DNA of 64,000 nt from Gemmatimonadota bacterium. Its GTDB lineage: Bacteria > Gemmatimonadota > Gemmatimonadetes > Longimicrobiales > Gaopeijiaceae. The DNA lies in assembly GCA_028875075.1 (NCBI GenBank), contig JAPPGF010000027.1:40668-104667 (forward strand), read 5' to 3'. The notes under the pieces were generated by a model that had not been told where the DNA came from, did no database searches, and saw only the letters and a program-made list of their open reading frames with translations. The stretch's first letter is position 1; each line of letters opens with the position of its first letter. A program made the position numbers and the translations under genes. Positions 25,453 to 35,250 of the stretch are shown piece by piece.

Positions 25453-28331
25453 GTCTTCGCCAGGCCTCCCCCGTTCCGTGCTGGGAGATCGACCGGAACG
25501 TGGATTGCGGGAAGTATCCCCGCTGGATCGAACACGGCTTTGAGGCCAGTCATGAGCTCCCCCATCGGCCCCGGCGGTGCCAGCTTGTGCAGCCGCCGAA
25601 GGATCCCGGTGGGCGCACGCACAACTGTGAGGCTACCGCCGTAGTGCGCGAGTGTCCGGCGCAGCCCGGTCAGATGCTCAGCCCAGTGCTCGGCCGCACC
25701 TGACTCCACGCACAGATCCCGTACCGCCACTCGCAGTGCACTCGCACCTCCGCTCATCGCCAGACTCACGGGCAACCCCACCAACGCATTCCGCCCGTCA
25801 CGCATCTGTCCCACCGAACGAGCAGCCTCAATCAACTTGGAGGTCTGCTCGCGCGGTGCGGACAACCGCAGGGCCAAGTCTGTCTCTTCTTCCAACAACC
25901 GGACCTCCCGCCAGAACTCTTCTGTCGCGCGCGTCGCGAGCTCGTCCACCACGCCCGCGTCGACACCCAAGAGCACTTCACGCATGAGTCTTCGCTCCTC
26001 GCGCACACGTTCGGCCGACCCGACCAAGCGCACGCCGAGAATCGCCTCGCGGCTGTGTCCGTTGGAACGAGAGCACTCCAGCAGCTCGACTGCCGTAGGC
26101 GTTACCCTATGCGATGCTGCCACACTCACCGCCTCTCTCAGCTGTTCCAAGCAAGCCCCCCGAACAACGAGCGTGCGATCCATGGCGGGTCGCGGGAACA
26201 ACCTAAGGGTCACGTCGCCGACGAAGGCTAGGGTGCCGCAGCTCCCCACGAGGAGGCGCACAAGATCGAAGCCCGCAACGTTCTTGACCACTCGTCCACC
26301 GGCACGAAAGGCCCGGCCATCTCCGGTGACTGCGGAAAGCCCGAGTGCCAGGTCCCGCGGACCACCCCAGGCCGCCCCCGTCGGCCCCGAGACGCCGGTT
26401 GACACGACTGCCCCCAACGTGCGGCGGCGTCCAGGGGGGTCGAGCGGCCACCATTGCCGATTGCGCGCCAACCGATGATCGAGGGCGGACAGTCGCATCC
26501 CGGCTTCAACAGTCATGGTGAGGTCCCCCGGTTCGTACTCGAGCACCCGGTCCATGTGGGCTGTGCTGAGCACTAGATCCGGCGGCGACCCGGAGTCAAG
26601 GGATCCTAGCCAGGTGCCGGACCCCGCCAGCGCCACCCTCCAGCCTTCCGCGTTGGCGCGTAGGATTACGGCCACAGCCTCTTCCGTGGCGCGAGGCAGC
26701 ACTACCGGGGGAGGAGACCCGCCCCACGCGCTCCAGGGAGCGGCAGCGTCTCCGATCCGCACACGGTCGTGAGGCAACAACCCCTCGAGCCCGGCGACCG
26801 GATCGGCGGGATTCGCGACGCTCGCACCCCGCTCGCGGACACGGTCCTGGTCGGCACGCTTCGGCAGTGATCCCCTCCAACCGGCCGGGAGCACCTTTTC
26901 TGGGTTGCACAACCCAAGCGGATCGAACACTGCCTCCACCGCGGCCATTAGCTGCAGCTCGGTCGGCGAGAACACCAGCTCCATGTATTCGCGTTTGTCG
27001 ATCCCGACCCCGTGTTCACCAGTGATTGTTCCTCCAGCCGCGACGCACGCGCGCATGATCTCCCGCGATGCCAGATCGACCCGCGCCACCTCGTCAGGGT
27101 CCCGTCGGTCGAACAGAATGATGGGATGCAGGTTGCCGTCTCCCCCGTGGAATACGTTGGCGATGCGGAGGCCGTACGTTCGGCCAATCTCACCGACTTG
27201 GTGGAGCACGTTGGGGAGTCGCGTCCGCGGAACCGTCGCGTCCTGGACCAACATGTCCGGCGCGATTCGTCCCATGGCGCCAAATGCCTTCTTGCGCCCC
27301 TTCCATAGCGTGAGCCTCTCGCGCTCGCTTCGCGCCCGTCGTACTTCGCTGGCCCCCGCCGCCCGGCAACAGGCCTCCGCGTGGTCCGCTTCGGCGTCGA
27401 GCCCCGCATCCGTGCCGTCCATCTCGACCACGAGGGCGGCCCCCGCGTCGGTCGGGTATCCAGCCGCGAAGACGCTCGCCTCCACCGCCCGAATAGTCTC
27501 GGCGTCGATGATCTCCAGCGCACACGGCAGCAGCCCGGACGCTATGATCCCCGTAACTGCCGTCCCCGCGGCCTCAAGATCGTCGAAGATCGCAAGCAGC
27601 GTGCGCACCCCCTCCGGAATCGGCGTCAGACGCACTTCGATCTCGGTGACCAAGCCGAAGCATCCTTCCGATCCCACGACGACGCCTACGAGATCGTAGC
27701 CGGGAGCGTCCCTGCCCCATCCACCCAGTTCTAGAACTCGCCCGTTAGGAAGCACGAATGTCAGCCCGGTGACCCAACGCGACGTGACTCCGTACTTGAG
27801 GCAGTGCGGCCCGCCCGAGTTCTCCGCCACGTTGCCGCCGAGTGTGCACGCAGCCTGCGACGAGGGGTCAGGAGCATACTGCAGCCCGTACGGGAGGGCG
27901 GCGGCAGACAGATCGGCATTCACTACACCAGCCTGCACGCGGGCGACACGGGCGATCGGGTCTAGGGCGACAATCCGGTTCATGCGCGATGTACTGACCA
28001 GTACGGCTTCGCCGGTGGCGAGTGCTCCACCAGAGAGGCCCGTACCGGCTCCGCGGGGCACAAACGGAATGCGGTCTCGATGCAGCCGCGCCAGCACGGC
28101 CGCAGCCTGGTCCGTATCGGTCGGGAGAACAACAGCCCGCGGCAGGTAGCGGTACGCAACCAGCCCATCCGACTCGTACGCGATGAGGCGGGAGGGCTCC
28201 GTGATCAGCCCTCCATCGCCGACCAGCGCGCGGAGCGCTCGGGTTAGCTGGTGAGGCACGCTGTTCTCTGGGACGAGGCGAGATCGGCTACGGCCCTCGC
28301 GGGTCGCTGCAATCCGTGGCTCACGGAGCAT
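25449..28331 (-). CDS. Fused glycolate oxidase FAD subunits GlcD-GlcE
   Basis: This 960-residue protein joins two FAD-binding PCMH-type modules. Residues about 25-490 match GlcD: PRGAGTGLSGGAL, CTLGGNVAENSGG, a HGGDGNLHP motif and a C-terminal NPEKVLP. Residues about 540-900 match GlcE: a second FAD domain with GSGTWLGSLD, TLGAVVSTGVSGP and VKNVAGFDLVRLLVGS. In E. coli these are separate genes. A Pro/Gly-rich stretch around 500-540 is the likely linker. The start may be the ATG at 28331 or a later GTG (28274 or 28256). It overlaps glcF by four bases. Confidence 0.9.
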   Translation of the reverse strand: MLREPRIAATREGRSRSRLVPENSVPHQLTRALRALVGDGGLITEPSRLIAYESDGLVAYRYLPRAVVLPTDTDQAAAVLARLHRDRIPFVPRGAGTGLSGGALATGEAVLVSTSRMNRIVALDPIARVARVQAGVVNADLSAAALPYGLQYAPDPSSQAACTLGGNVAENSGGPHCLKYGVTSRWVTGLTFVLPNGRVLELGGWGRDAPGYDLVGVVVGSEGCFGLVTEIEVRLTPIPEGVRTLLAIFDDLEAAGTAVTGIIASGLLPCALEIIDAETIRAVEASVFAAGYPTDAGAALVVEMDGTDAGLDAEADHAEACCRAAGASEVRRARSERERLTLWKGRKKAFGAMGRIAPDMLVQDATVPRTRLPNVLHQVGEIGRTYGLRIANVFHGGDGNLHPIILFDRRDPDEVARVDLASREIMRACVAAGGTITGEHGVGIDKREYMELVFSPTELQLMAAVEAVFDPLGLCNPEKVLPAGWRGSLPKRADQDRVRERGASVANPADPVAGLEGLLPHDRVRIGDAAAPWSAWGGSPPPVVLPRATEEAVAVILRANAEGWRVALAGSGTWLGSLDSGSPPDLVLSTAHMDRVLEYEPGDLTMTVEAGMRLSALDHRLARNRQWWPLDPPGRRRTLGAVVSTGVSGPTGAAWGGPRDLALGLSAVTGDGRAFRAGGRVVKNVAGFDLVRLLVGSCGTLAFVGDVTLRLFPRPAMDRTLVVRGACLEQLREAVSVAASHRVTPTAVELLECSRSNGHSREAILGVRLVGSAERVREERRLMREVLLGVDAGVVDELATRATEEFWREVRLLEEETDLALRLSAPREQTSKLIEAARSVGQMRDGRNALVGLPVSLAMSGGASALRVAVRDLCVESGAAEHWAEHLTGLRRTLAHYGGSLTVVRAPTGILRRLHKLAPPGPMGELMTGLKAVFDPAGILPAIHVPVDLPARNGGGLAKT

Positions 28332-28607
28332 ATCATCGCCGCCGGATAAGCAGCAACCGTGCGCTTTTCAAGAGCCCGACGGGCTCGTACAGCTTCCCTC
28401 AGCGCCGCCGCCGTGAACAACGTGTTAGGCGAAGGCCCGGTTAACCGCGTCCACCCGGTCGCGTGGAGAGTCCTCGGATCGAGGACGGCGACATAACGGT
28501 GGCCTACTACGCAAGTGCAGGCCCCTTCGAGCACAGAGGGGCCCGCGTTGCCCGCATCTACCTAGCGGAAACTCGGCAGCAGGTCGGTCGCCACCGGCGG
28601 AACTCCA

Positions 28608-29078
28608 CTACTGCCGCTCGGAGGCCAGCTGTTCGGCCAGCTTGTCCGCGACAGCCTGGACGGCACTTTCGTCCTCGCCAGTGAATGCCTCGGTATCCTC
28701 GCTGTCGATATCGAGTTGGCCGAAGATCTCGTCGCCAGCGCGTATCAACACCACCAGCTCAGACTGTACGTCCGGGTTGCACGACAGATAGTTATCCGAC
28801 TTACTCACATCCGGCACGTTCTGGTTTTTCTTTTCAGTCACCGCGGTCCCGCACAGGCCTGTACCGACCGGGATCCTGGCGTGCTCGGTGGGCGTGCCCA
28901 CGTAGTTGTGCAACCACAGCTCGTTGGCATCCGCGTTCAGCAGATAGACCCCGGTCCAGCTGAACCTTTCTCCGGAGGACGCGATCCGGCGTACAGCCGT
29001 ACGGAGCAACGCATCCGAAAGGTGGCCATCATCACGCATCTCCTGGAGCTCTCGCACTACTTCTCTTGAGTCCAGCAT
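28608..29078 (-). CDS. GAF-domain protein, fRMsr-like
   Basis: From the inner ATG at 29078 this is a 156-residue single GAF domain protein. The segment VGTGLCGTAVTEKKNQNVPDV and the following YLSCNPDVQSELVV correspond to the two central Cys positions of free methionine-(R)-sulfoxide reductases. The third family Cys near the strand before the loop is not obvious, so the enzyme assignment is tentative. A small-molecule-sensing GAF domain is the alternative. The gene stands alone between glcDE and the M42 peptidase gene. Confidence 0.75.
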   Translation of the reverse strand: MLDSREVVRELQEMRDDGHLSDALLRTAVRRIASSGERFSWTGVYLLNADANELWLHNYVGTPTEHARIPVGTGLCGTAVTEKKNQNVPDVSKSDNYLSCNPDVQSELVVLIRAGDEIFGQLDIDSEDTEAFTGEDESAVQAVADKLAEQLASERQ

Positions 29079-29267
29079 CCTCCAGTCCTGTTTGGCCTGC
29101 GGCCTCCGGAAGGTCACCACGCCGTGTGCAGGGCGGTTCCCAGAGCACGTCGCGTCCGGGACGGAGACCGGCCCCCTCGCGGGGAACGTCGAATGCTAGA
29201 TGCGGCGCAGGCGATGGTCAACGCGGTCAGGTAGGGGCCCGCGCTGCCGCGCGCCTACCCGGAGGTA

Positions 29268-30332
29268 CTAACGAGGCGTGAGATCCACATCTGGGCCCAA
29301 GTTCTGCACGAACGCTTTGATCAGGCGAATCGTGTGCGCGACATCGGTCAGGCTCACCATCTCGTTGGGGGAATGCATGTAGCGATTCGGGATTGAGATC
29401 AAACCCGTGGGCACTCCTGCACGAGAGAGGAAGATCGCGTCCGCGTCGGTTCGTGTGGCCTTGGGGCTCGCCTGGATCGTGTATGGTACACCTTCGGACT
29501 CCGCCGCCGCAGCCAGCCGCTCGAACACCACAGAATGCACCGCCGACCCCCGGCTCAGGACTGGCCCGCCCCCGAGCTCGTGCTCGCCAAGCTCTCTCTT
29601 CTCCGCATCAGGCACGTCGGTGCTGAACGTGACGTCTACAACCAGAGCGACCTGTGGATCGAGGGAATATGCGCTGGTCCGTGCCCCACCCCCTGCGTGG
29701 CCGATCTCTTCTTGCGCCGTGGCGACGGCGGCCACGTCAGCCGACGGGCGGTCCGCCGACAGCGCGCGTAGCGCCTCAAGCACTACGTAGGCCCCGATTC
29801 GATTGTCGATCGCGCGACTAGCGATCCGGTCGCCGGCGAGGTGGACCGTGCGGCCCGCAAGCACCATACAATCGCCCACGCGCACCCCAAGTGCCTGGAC
29901 GTCGGCGCGCGAACCCGCACCTAGATCGATCCAGAGCTCCTTCACTTTGCTTGCATTCGAGCGCTCGTCTGGTTGGATTAGGTGAATCGGTTTCTTGCCA
30001 ACTACTCCTGGAACGACCCGGTCCCGCGCCAAGATGGTCACGCGCTGCCCGACCACGACCTGCGGGTCCCAACCACCGATCTCGTCGACGAAGAGGAAGC
30101 CCTTTTCGTCGATGTGTGTCACCTGCAACCCAATCTCGTCGATATGGCCCGCCAGCATCACGCGCGGTGCGCCATCCGTACCGTCCAAGTGCGCAATCGA
30201 GTTGCCGCTGACGTCGACCGTGACCCGGTCAACAAAGCTCTCCGCCTGCTCCCGCCACACGCGGGCAGGGCGTACCTCAAAGCCGGAGGGCCCAGGAGCA
30301 TCGAGCAGCTGCTCGAGGAAGTTGGTGTTCAT
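29268..30332 (-). CDS. M42 family aminopeptidase
   Basis: From the ATG at 30332 this is a 354-residue M42/glutamyl aminopeptidase-type enzyme. Metal-site marks are GHIDEIGLQV (His ligand and catalytic Asp), SRAIDNRIGAYV (bridging Asp), ATAQEEIGHAGG (catalytic Glu and ligand Glu), VVDVTFSTD, and NRYMHSPNEMVSL with the last His. The frame upstream of 30332 overlaps fxsA and is not coding. M42 enzymes are cytosolic dodecameric peptidases that degrade peptides. Confidence 0.92.
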   Translation of the reverse strand: MNTNFLEQLLDAPGPSGFEVRPARVWREQAESFVDRVTVDVSGNSIAHLDGTDGAPRVMLAGHIDEIGLQVTHIDEKGFLFVDEIGGWDPQVVVGQRVTILARDRVVPGVVGKKPIHLIQPDERSNASKVKELWIDLGAGSRADVQALGVRVGDCMVLAGRTVHLAGDRIASRAIDNRIGAYVVLEALRALSADRPSADVAAVATAQEEIGHAGGGARTSAYSLDPQVALVVDVTFSTDVPDAEKRELGEHELGGGPVLSRGSAVHSVVFERLAAAAESEGVPYTIQASPKATRTDADAIFLSRAGVPTGLISIPNRYMHSPNEMVSLTDVAHTIRLIKAFVQNLGPDVDLTPR

Positions 30333-30420
30333 CGCTCGCACCCGCCTAGACTCACCACCACACGGGTCGGTGTCCGACGCCGCTTGGGAACCGGCCAGGC
30401 GAAACGGGGCGCAGGAAAAC

Positions 30421-30933
30421 TCACCGCTGCTCTTCCGGCGGCGGGACACGGATCTCGTGCCGCGAGTCCAGCCGGCCCTGCTCCGGACCCGTTCCCACAC
30501 CGCCAGCCCCGTGCCGTGACCGCGGGTATCCAATGTCCCATCGAAGCACACCGACGAGGAGCGCGCCGCTACGCAACTGACGATCCAACCAGCGCCAAGC
30601 GAGCGCTTGGAGCGCTACGCGTGTCGGAGGAAAGAGCAACGCCAGGCCGACTCCGTCCGTGATCAAGCCTGGCGTGAGCAGCATGGCGCCGCCCACCAGT
30701 ACCGAAACGCCGTCCAGTATCTGGCGTCCAGGCACACGGCCCGCCCCAATCTCGCGATGCATCACCCGCAGGGTGCGCAGCCCTTCGGCCCGTGCCAGCG
30801 CTGCCCCCAAGACACCGGTCGCGAGCACTATGGCAGCCGTGACGGACAGGCCGAACACTTGGCTGAGACGGATCAGGGCGATCAGCTCAACGATCGGAAC
30901 AACGACGAACACGAGCAGCAAAGTACCGAACAT
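30421..30933 (-). CDS. fxsA: FxsA family membrane protein
   Basis: This 170-residue protein begins with three closely spaced membrane helices and the FxsA signatures VPIVELIALI, GLSVTAAIVLATGVLGAALAR, and LLTPGLITDGVGLALLFPPTR. The hydrophilic tail is Arg/Gly rich. E. coli FxsA overexpression relieves phage T7 exclusion; the native role is not established. It lies divergently from ispH with about 105 bases between starts. Confidence 0.88.
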   Translation of the reverse strand: MFGTLLLVFVVVPIVELIALIRLSQVFGLSVTAAIVLATGVLGAALARAEGLRTLRVMHREIGAGRVPGRQILDGVSVLVGGAMLLTPGLITDGVGLALLFPPTRVALQALAWRWLDRQLRSGALLVGVLRWDIGYPRSRHGAGGVGTGPEQGRLDSRHEIRVPPPEEQR

Positions 30934-31038
30934 TGCCGATTGCTACCCGCTCCCGCACCGCCCGGTCCGGGGCGCGTGCTAGGTCCCCGTTTCCGACATG
31001 TCTTCCCAGGAGCCCGCCATGCTGTTCTCTTCCGAACG

Positions 31039-32250
31039 ATGGAGGAGACCTACTTCCGCAAGGGGTTCGGCCTCAAGGCCGAGGTCAAAGGCACCATCGA
31101 CGCGGAGTACCACTGCGCTCTGGTGGAGCGCATTCGTGCGCGTGGTTACCAGGAGACATTCGGCGACGTCACGGTCCAACTAGCGCAAGAGTTTGGTTTC
31201 TGCTACGGCGTGGACCGCGCTGTGGACTACGCGTACGAGACAGTCCACAAGTTCCCGGACCGCCGTATCTTTCTGGTTGGCGAGATCATCCATAATCCTC
31301 ATGTCAACCGGCGAATGACCGAGATGGGCATCCGCTTCATCTACCCCGATTCCTTGGGTGCCTTCGATTTCTCCGACGTTGTCGCCGATGACGTCGTGAT
31401 CCTGCCTGCGTTCGGCGTGCCACTCGACGCCTTCCACGACCTGCGCGAGATCAGATGCATCCTCGTGGATACGACTTGTGGCTCCGTGCTACATGTCTGG
31501 AAGCGGGTGGACGAATACGCTCGAGACGGCTTCACCGCGCTGATCCACGGCAAGTACTACCACGAGGAGTCGCGCGCCACCGCCTCACAAGTATCTAAGC
31601 ACCCGAACGGCAAGTACGTCATCGTGCGGGACATGGAAGAGGCGATGCTCGTGTGCAACTACGTCGCCGGTCGCACCGGACACCGGACTCGGCAGGAGCT
31701 CGTCACGCACTTTGCCGGAAAGGCGTCCGCGGGCTTTGACCCGGAACGTGACTTTCAGCGTATCGGCGTCGCCAACCAAACCACGATGCTGGCCAACGAG
31801 TCGCTAGCCATCGGGGCTGAAGTGCGCAAAGCGATGGTCGAGCGCTTCGGGGAAGAGCATGCAAGCACGTACTATCGCTCCTTCGGCACGATCTGTTCCG
31901 CCACGCAGGAGCGGCAAGATGCGGTGGTCGCGATGATGGCCGATCCGCCCGACGTGATGATAGTGATCGGCGGCTATAACTCATCGAATACTAACCACCT
32001 TGCCCACATGTGCCGCCAGCACACTAGGACGTACCACGTGCAGGACGCGGCCTGTATCGAAATCGACACGGGCGCGATCCGACACAAACCTGAGCTAGGT
32101 GCCGACGTGCCTGAACGGCTGGACCGCGACTGGCTTCCTGCTAGACCGTTCGCACTAGGGATCACAGCCGGTGCGTCGACGCCGAACAACAAGATCGGTG
32201 AGGCGCTCCTGCGACTGCTCACGATCCGGGGAGTGGCACTCGACGGGTAG
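31039..32250 (+). CDS. ispH: 4-hydroxy-3-methylbut-2-enyl diphosphate reductase
   Basis: From the ATG at 31039 this is a 403-residue IspH of the long plant/cyanobacterial-like type. The three 4Fe-4S ligands are Cys55 (GFCYGVDRAV), Cys147 (DTTCGSV) and Cys286 (TICSATQ). The substrate motifs GEIIHNPHV, NQTTML and SSNTNHL are present. It makes IPP and DMAPP in the last step of the MEP pathway. An insertion of about 60 residues follows the second Cys region, typical of this subgroup. The upstream part of the open frame overlaps the fxsA region and is not used. Confidence 0.95.
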   Translation: MEETYFRKGFGLKAEVKGTIDAEYHCALVERIRARGYQETFGDVTVQLAQEFGFCYGVDRAVDYAYETVHKFPDRRIFLVGEIIHNPHVNRRMTEMGIRFIYPDSLGAFDFSDVVADDVVILPAFGVPLDAFHDLREIRCILVDTTCGSVLHVWKRVDEYARDGFTALIHGKYYHEESRATASQVSKHPNGKYVIVRDMEEAMLVCNYVAGRTGHRTRQELVTHFAGKASAGFDPERDFQRIGVANQTTMLANESLAIGAEVRKAMVERFGEEHASTYYRSFGTICSATQERQDAVVAMMADPPDVMIVIGGYNSSNTNHLAHMCRQHTRTYHVQDAACIEIDTGAIRHKPELGADVPERLDRDWLPARPFALGITAGASTPNNKIGEALLRLLTIRGVALDG

Positions 32251-32271
32251 GTCCGCTAGGTCGGGCTCGCC

Positions 32272-33684
32272 TCAGATGTGGATCGGCCGCCCAAGCGCGG
32301 CTAGCGCGCCTTCTGCTACCCCCTCCGACAGGGTCGGGTGCGGGTGCATGGCCTTCTCAAGTTCCTCCATCGTGGCCTCGAGATGGCGTCCTAGGACGAA
32401 CTCAGCGATCAGCTCGGTAGCGTGCGGTCCTACAATGTGCGCGCCTAGGATCTCCGAGTACTTCTTGTCCCGTACGACCTTTATGAGGCCCTCGGCGTGC
32501 CCGCCCGCAACAGCGCGGCCGATGCCCGACCACGGGAACTTGCCGATCTGGACGTCGAGGCCGCGTTCCTTCGCCTGTGCTTCAGTGAGACCAACCGAAG
32601 CGACCTCGGGATGGCAGTAAGTACAAGACGGTACGTTCTCATAGTCTAGCCCGCCGCGTGCGTTTCCGGCGATGTGTTCAATACAGAGAACTCCCTCGTG
32701 GCTCGCTTTGTGCGCAAGCAACTGGCGCCCAGCACAATCTCCGATCGCGTAGATCCCCTCGACGTTTGTGCGCAACCGCTCGTCCACCACAACGAAGCCG
32801 TTCTCGGTCTTGACACCCACGTTCTCTAGGCCGATGTCTTCCGTGTTGGGGATACGACCCACCGCCGAGAGCACTCGTTCGACATCTAGCTCATGCGTGT
32901 CTCCCGTGCGATCCTCGAAGGTCAATTTGACCCCCTCCTCACGGAGCTCTGCCTTCTCCAGTCGCGCGCCCGTAAACACGTTCACCCCTCGCTTCCTGAA
33001 CGATCTCTCCACAACTGCCGAGCAGTCGGCATCCTCCAGCGGTAGAATGCGGTCGAGTGCCTCTATGATGGTTACTTGGGTGCCGTAGGCGTTGAATACG
33101 TCGGCGAACTCGATGCCCACAGCCCCGGCGCCGACCACTACGAGTGAAGCAGGTGCGTTCTCAAGCATCAGTGCACCCGTCGAGCTGATCACGCGGTCCT
33201 CGTCAATCTTCAGGAACGGCAGGTCCTTAGGCCGGGAGCCGGTCGCCAGAACAACGTGCTTCGCGTCGAAGGTGCTCTCCTTGCCGCGACTGTTCACTCG
33301 TACGATCCCCTCTCCGGCCAAGCATGCAAAGCCCTGCACGTGTGTGACCCTGTTCTTCCTGAACAAGCTCTCTATGCCGCGGTTCATCTGCTCGGCCACC
33401 TTGCGGCTCCGTTCCTGCGCCGGCCTCAGCTGGAAGGTGACCCCCTCCGTACGGATCCCGTGTCGCTCTCCTTCCTTCATTTCGTTCACTACGAACGCAC
33501 TCGAGAGCAGCGCCTTAGTGGGGATACAGCCGACGTTCAAGCACACCCCGCCCAGTTTGTCGGCCTCCACACAAGCCGCACGGAGACCGAGCTGAGCAGC
33601 ACGGATAGCGGCCACGTAGCCGCCGGGCCCAGAACCGATTATGAGAACGTCGAAGTCGTTGCCATTGTTAGACTTGTAAGACAC
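32272..33684 (-). CDS. lpd: Dihydrolipoyl dehydrogenase (E3)
   Basis: This 470-residue flavoprotein starts at GTG with GGAG nine bases upstream. It has the FAD GSGPGGYVAAIRAAQLG motif, the redox-active disulfide GGVCLNVGCIPTK, the NAD-binding VGAGAVGIEF, and the C-terminal catalytic HPHPTLSE His/Glu pair. It reoxidises the lipoyl groups of the E2 subunit with NAD. It lies downstream of the pdhA-pdhB-pdhC genes on the same strand, but a 260-base gap separates it from pdhC. Confidence 0.96.
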   Translation of the reverse strand: MSYKSNNGNDFDVLIIGSGPGGYVAAIRAAQLGLRAACVEADKLGGVCLNVGCIPTKALLSSAFVVNEMKEGERHGIRTEGVTFQLRPAQERSRKVAEQMNRGIESLFRKNRVTHVQGFACLAGEGIVRVNSRGKESTFDAKHVVLATGSRPKDLPFLKIDEDRVISSTGALMLENAPASLVVVGAGAVGIEFADVFNAYGTQVTIIEALDRILPLEDADCSAVVERSFRKRGVNVFTGARLEKAELREEGVKLTFEDRTGDTHELDVERVLSAVGRIPNTEDIGLENVGVKTENGFVVVDERLRTNVEGIYAIGDCAGRQLLAHKASHEGVLCIEHIAGNARGGLDYENVPSCTYCHPEVASVGLTEAQAKERGLDVQIGKFPWSGIGRAVAGGHAEGLIKVVRDKKYSEILGAHIVGPHATELIAEFVLGRHLEATMEELEKAMHPHPTLSEGVAEGALAALGRPIHI

Positions 33685-33740
33685 CGTTGCGCTCCGTGAA
33701 TAGGAGGGGACCGAACCGTAGGGCGCCTTTTGTTCCTCTG

Positions 33741-33756
33741 CCGAAGTGTACTTCGG
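33741..33756. repeat. Perfect 6-bp inverted repeat between pdhC and lpd
   Basis: CCGAAG and CTTCGG flank a four-base TGTA spacer, about 60 bases upstream of the lpd start on the minus strand. There is no T-tract, so it is not a classical terminator. An operator for the lpd promoter or an RNA hairpin limiting read-through are both possible. Confidence 0.35.
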
Positions 33757-33943
33757 TCATCGAAGCTCAGGTTGTGGGTTCCGGACAGGTATGCACAGTT
33801 GCGGAGGCCGGATGGCGCGGTTGGTTCGAATCGTAGGCTCAGGCCTCAAGGCACCGTCCTCAAGCATCGAGCGCCGCGGCGTATGACTAGGACCATGGTC
33901 TTTCCTCAACCACACAGGCGACCGCGGCGGGAGGGCCAGGTAT

Positions 33944-35245
33944 CTACAACAAGACCGCCGCCGGGTCCTCCAACATGGCCTTGAGGGTCTGCAGGAACCG
34001 GGCTCCCACCGCCCCGTCCACCACCCGGTGGTCACAGCTCATCGTGGCTCTCATCCTACGACGTACGACCACTTGTCCGCCCATCACGACCGGAACCTCT
34101 TCGACGTGGCCCACAGCGAGGATCGCCGCCTCGGGGGGATTGATCACCGCAGTAAACTGATGGATGCCGAACATGCCGAGGTTCGAGATAGAAAACGTTG
34201 CACCCGTGTACTCCTCCGGCGCCAACTTCTTCGCCCGTGCACGGGCCGCCAGCATGCGGACCTCCCGGGCAATCTCGGCAACACCCTTGCGGTCCGCATC
34301 ACGGATCACGGGCGTGATCAGCCCGTCATCGACCGCCACCGCCACGCCAACGTGCACCCGGCGGTAGCGCCTCACGTAGTCTCCCTGCCAGGATGCATTC
34401 ACCGCGGGGTGCTGCCGGAGGGCACCGGCCACGGCTCGGATGAGCAGGTCGTTCAAGCTGACTCTCTCGTCCCGCTTCTCGAGCAAGGCGTTGATACGCT
34501 CCCGGGCCTGGCCCGCACGGTCCATGTCGACTTGGATGGTGAGGAAGAAATGCGGAACTGGACCCAGTGACTCCGCGAGCCGGTGGGCGATCGTCTTGCG
34601 CATCTGGGATAGCTGAATGTCGTCGTAGTCCGGGCTAGCTGGCTCCCCCCCGTCCGCAGCCGCCATCGTGCCAGAGGGCAGCCGGGCCCGAACCTGTTCG
34701 GCTGCCTCCATGACGTCGCGCTTCACAATTCGGCCCCCGGGACCCGATCCCCGCACCTGGAACAGGTCAACCCCGACAGCCGCCGCGAGCCGGCGGGCCA
34801 AGGGGGAGGCCTTTACACGGGATCCGTACCCGGTTGGTATAGTGGCTTCTATCTCCTTGTCCGACTTCTTCTTGTAGGTTTCGGTGGGCCCCTCCCCGAT
34901 CCCACGCTTGTCCTCGGTCTCAGGCTCTTTCCTAGATTCGGCCTCCTCTTTGGCTTCGCGTCCGTCCACGTCAGGTACAACGTCCACGACATCGCCCAGG
35001 TCTTCGTCAGCGGTGCCGATCACAGCGATGATCGCGCCGACCGGGGCAGTCGCGCCTTCGCCTATGATTATCCTGCGCAGGGTGCCGGTGGCACGGGACA
35101 CGAGCTCCATCGTAGCCTTGTCGGTCTCGACTTCAGCAAGCAACTCACCCTCGGCAACCGTGTCACCCTCGGCCTTGTGCCACTTCACGACCTGGCCTTC
35201 CTCCATCGTCGGCGAGAGCGCCTCCATGTGAACCTTGGTCGCCAT
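33944..35245 (-). CDS. pdhC: Pyruvate dehydrogenase E2, dihydrolipoamide acetyltransferase
   Basis: From the ATG at 35245 this is a 433-residue protein with one lipoyl domain (lipoyl Lys in ETDKATM), a charged linker rich in Glu and Lys, a peripheral subunit-binding domain (ASPLARRLAAAVGVDL...GRIVKRDV) and a C-terminal acyltransferase core ending CDHRVVDGAVGARFL with the catalytic His. It transfers the acetyl group from lipoate to CoA. It lies five bases after the pdhB stop. Confidence 0.95.
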   Translation of the reverse strand: MATKVHMEALSPTMEEGQVVKWHKAEGDTVAEGELLAEVETDKATMELVSRATGTLRRIIIGEGATAPVGAIIAVIGTADEDLGDVVDVVPDVDGREAKEEAESRKEPETEDKRGIGEGPTETYKKKSDKEIEATIPTGYGSRVKASPLARRLAAAVGVDLFQVRGSGPGGRIVKRDVMEAAEQVRARLPSGTMAAADGGEPASPDYDDIQLSQMRKTIAHRLAESLGPVPHFFLTIQVDMDRAGQARERINALLEKRDERVSLNDLLIRAVAGALRQHPAVNASWQGDYVRRYRRVHVGVAVAVDDGLITPVIRDADRKGVAEIAREVRMLAARARAKKLAPEEYTGATFSISNLGMFGIHQFTAVINPPEAAILAVGHVEEVPVVMGGQVVVRRRMRATMSCDHRVVDGAVGARFLQTLKAMLEDPAAVLL

Positions 35246-35250
35246 AGCCG

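Noticed and set aside
28332..28607. A 96-codon minus-strand frame upstream of glcDE
   Set aside because: It overlaps the glcDE start and lacks motif support, so I see no gene in this 276-base gap.
33818..33840. GGTTCGAATC resembling a tRNA T-loop
   Set aside because: The flanking bases do not pair as a T stem and no acceptor, D or anticodon arm is found around it.
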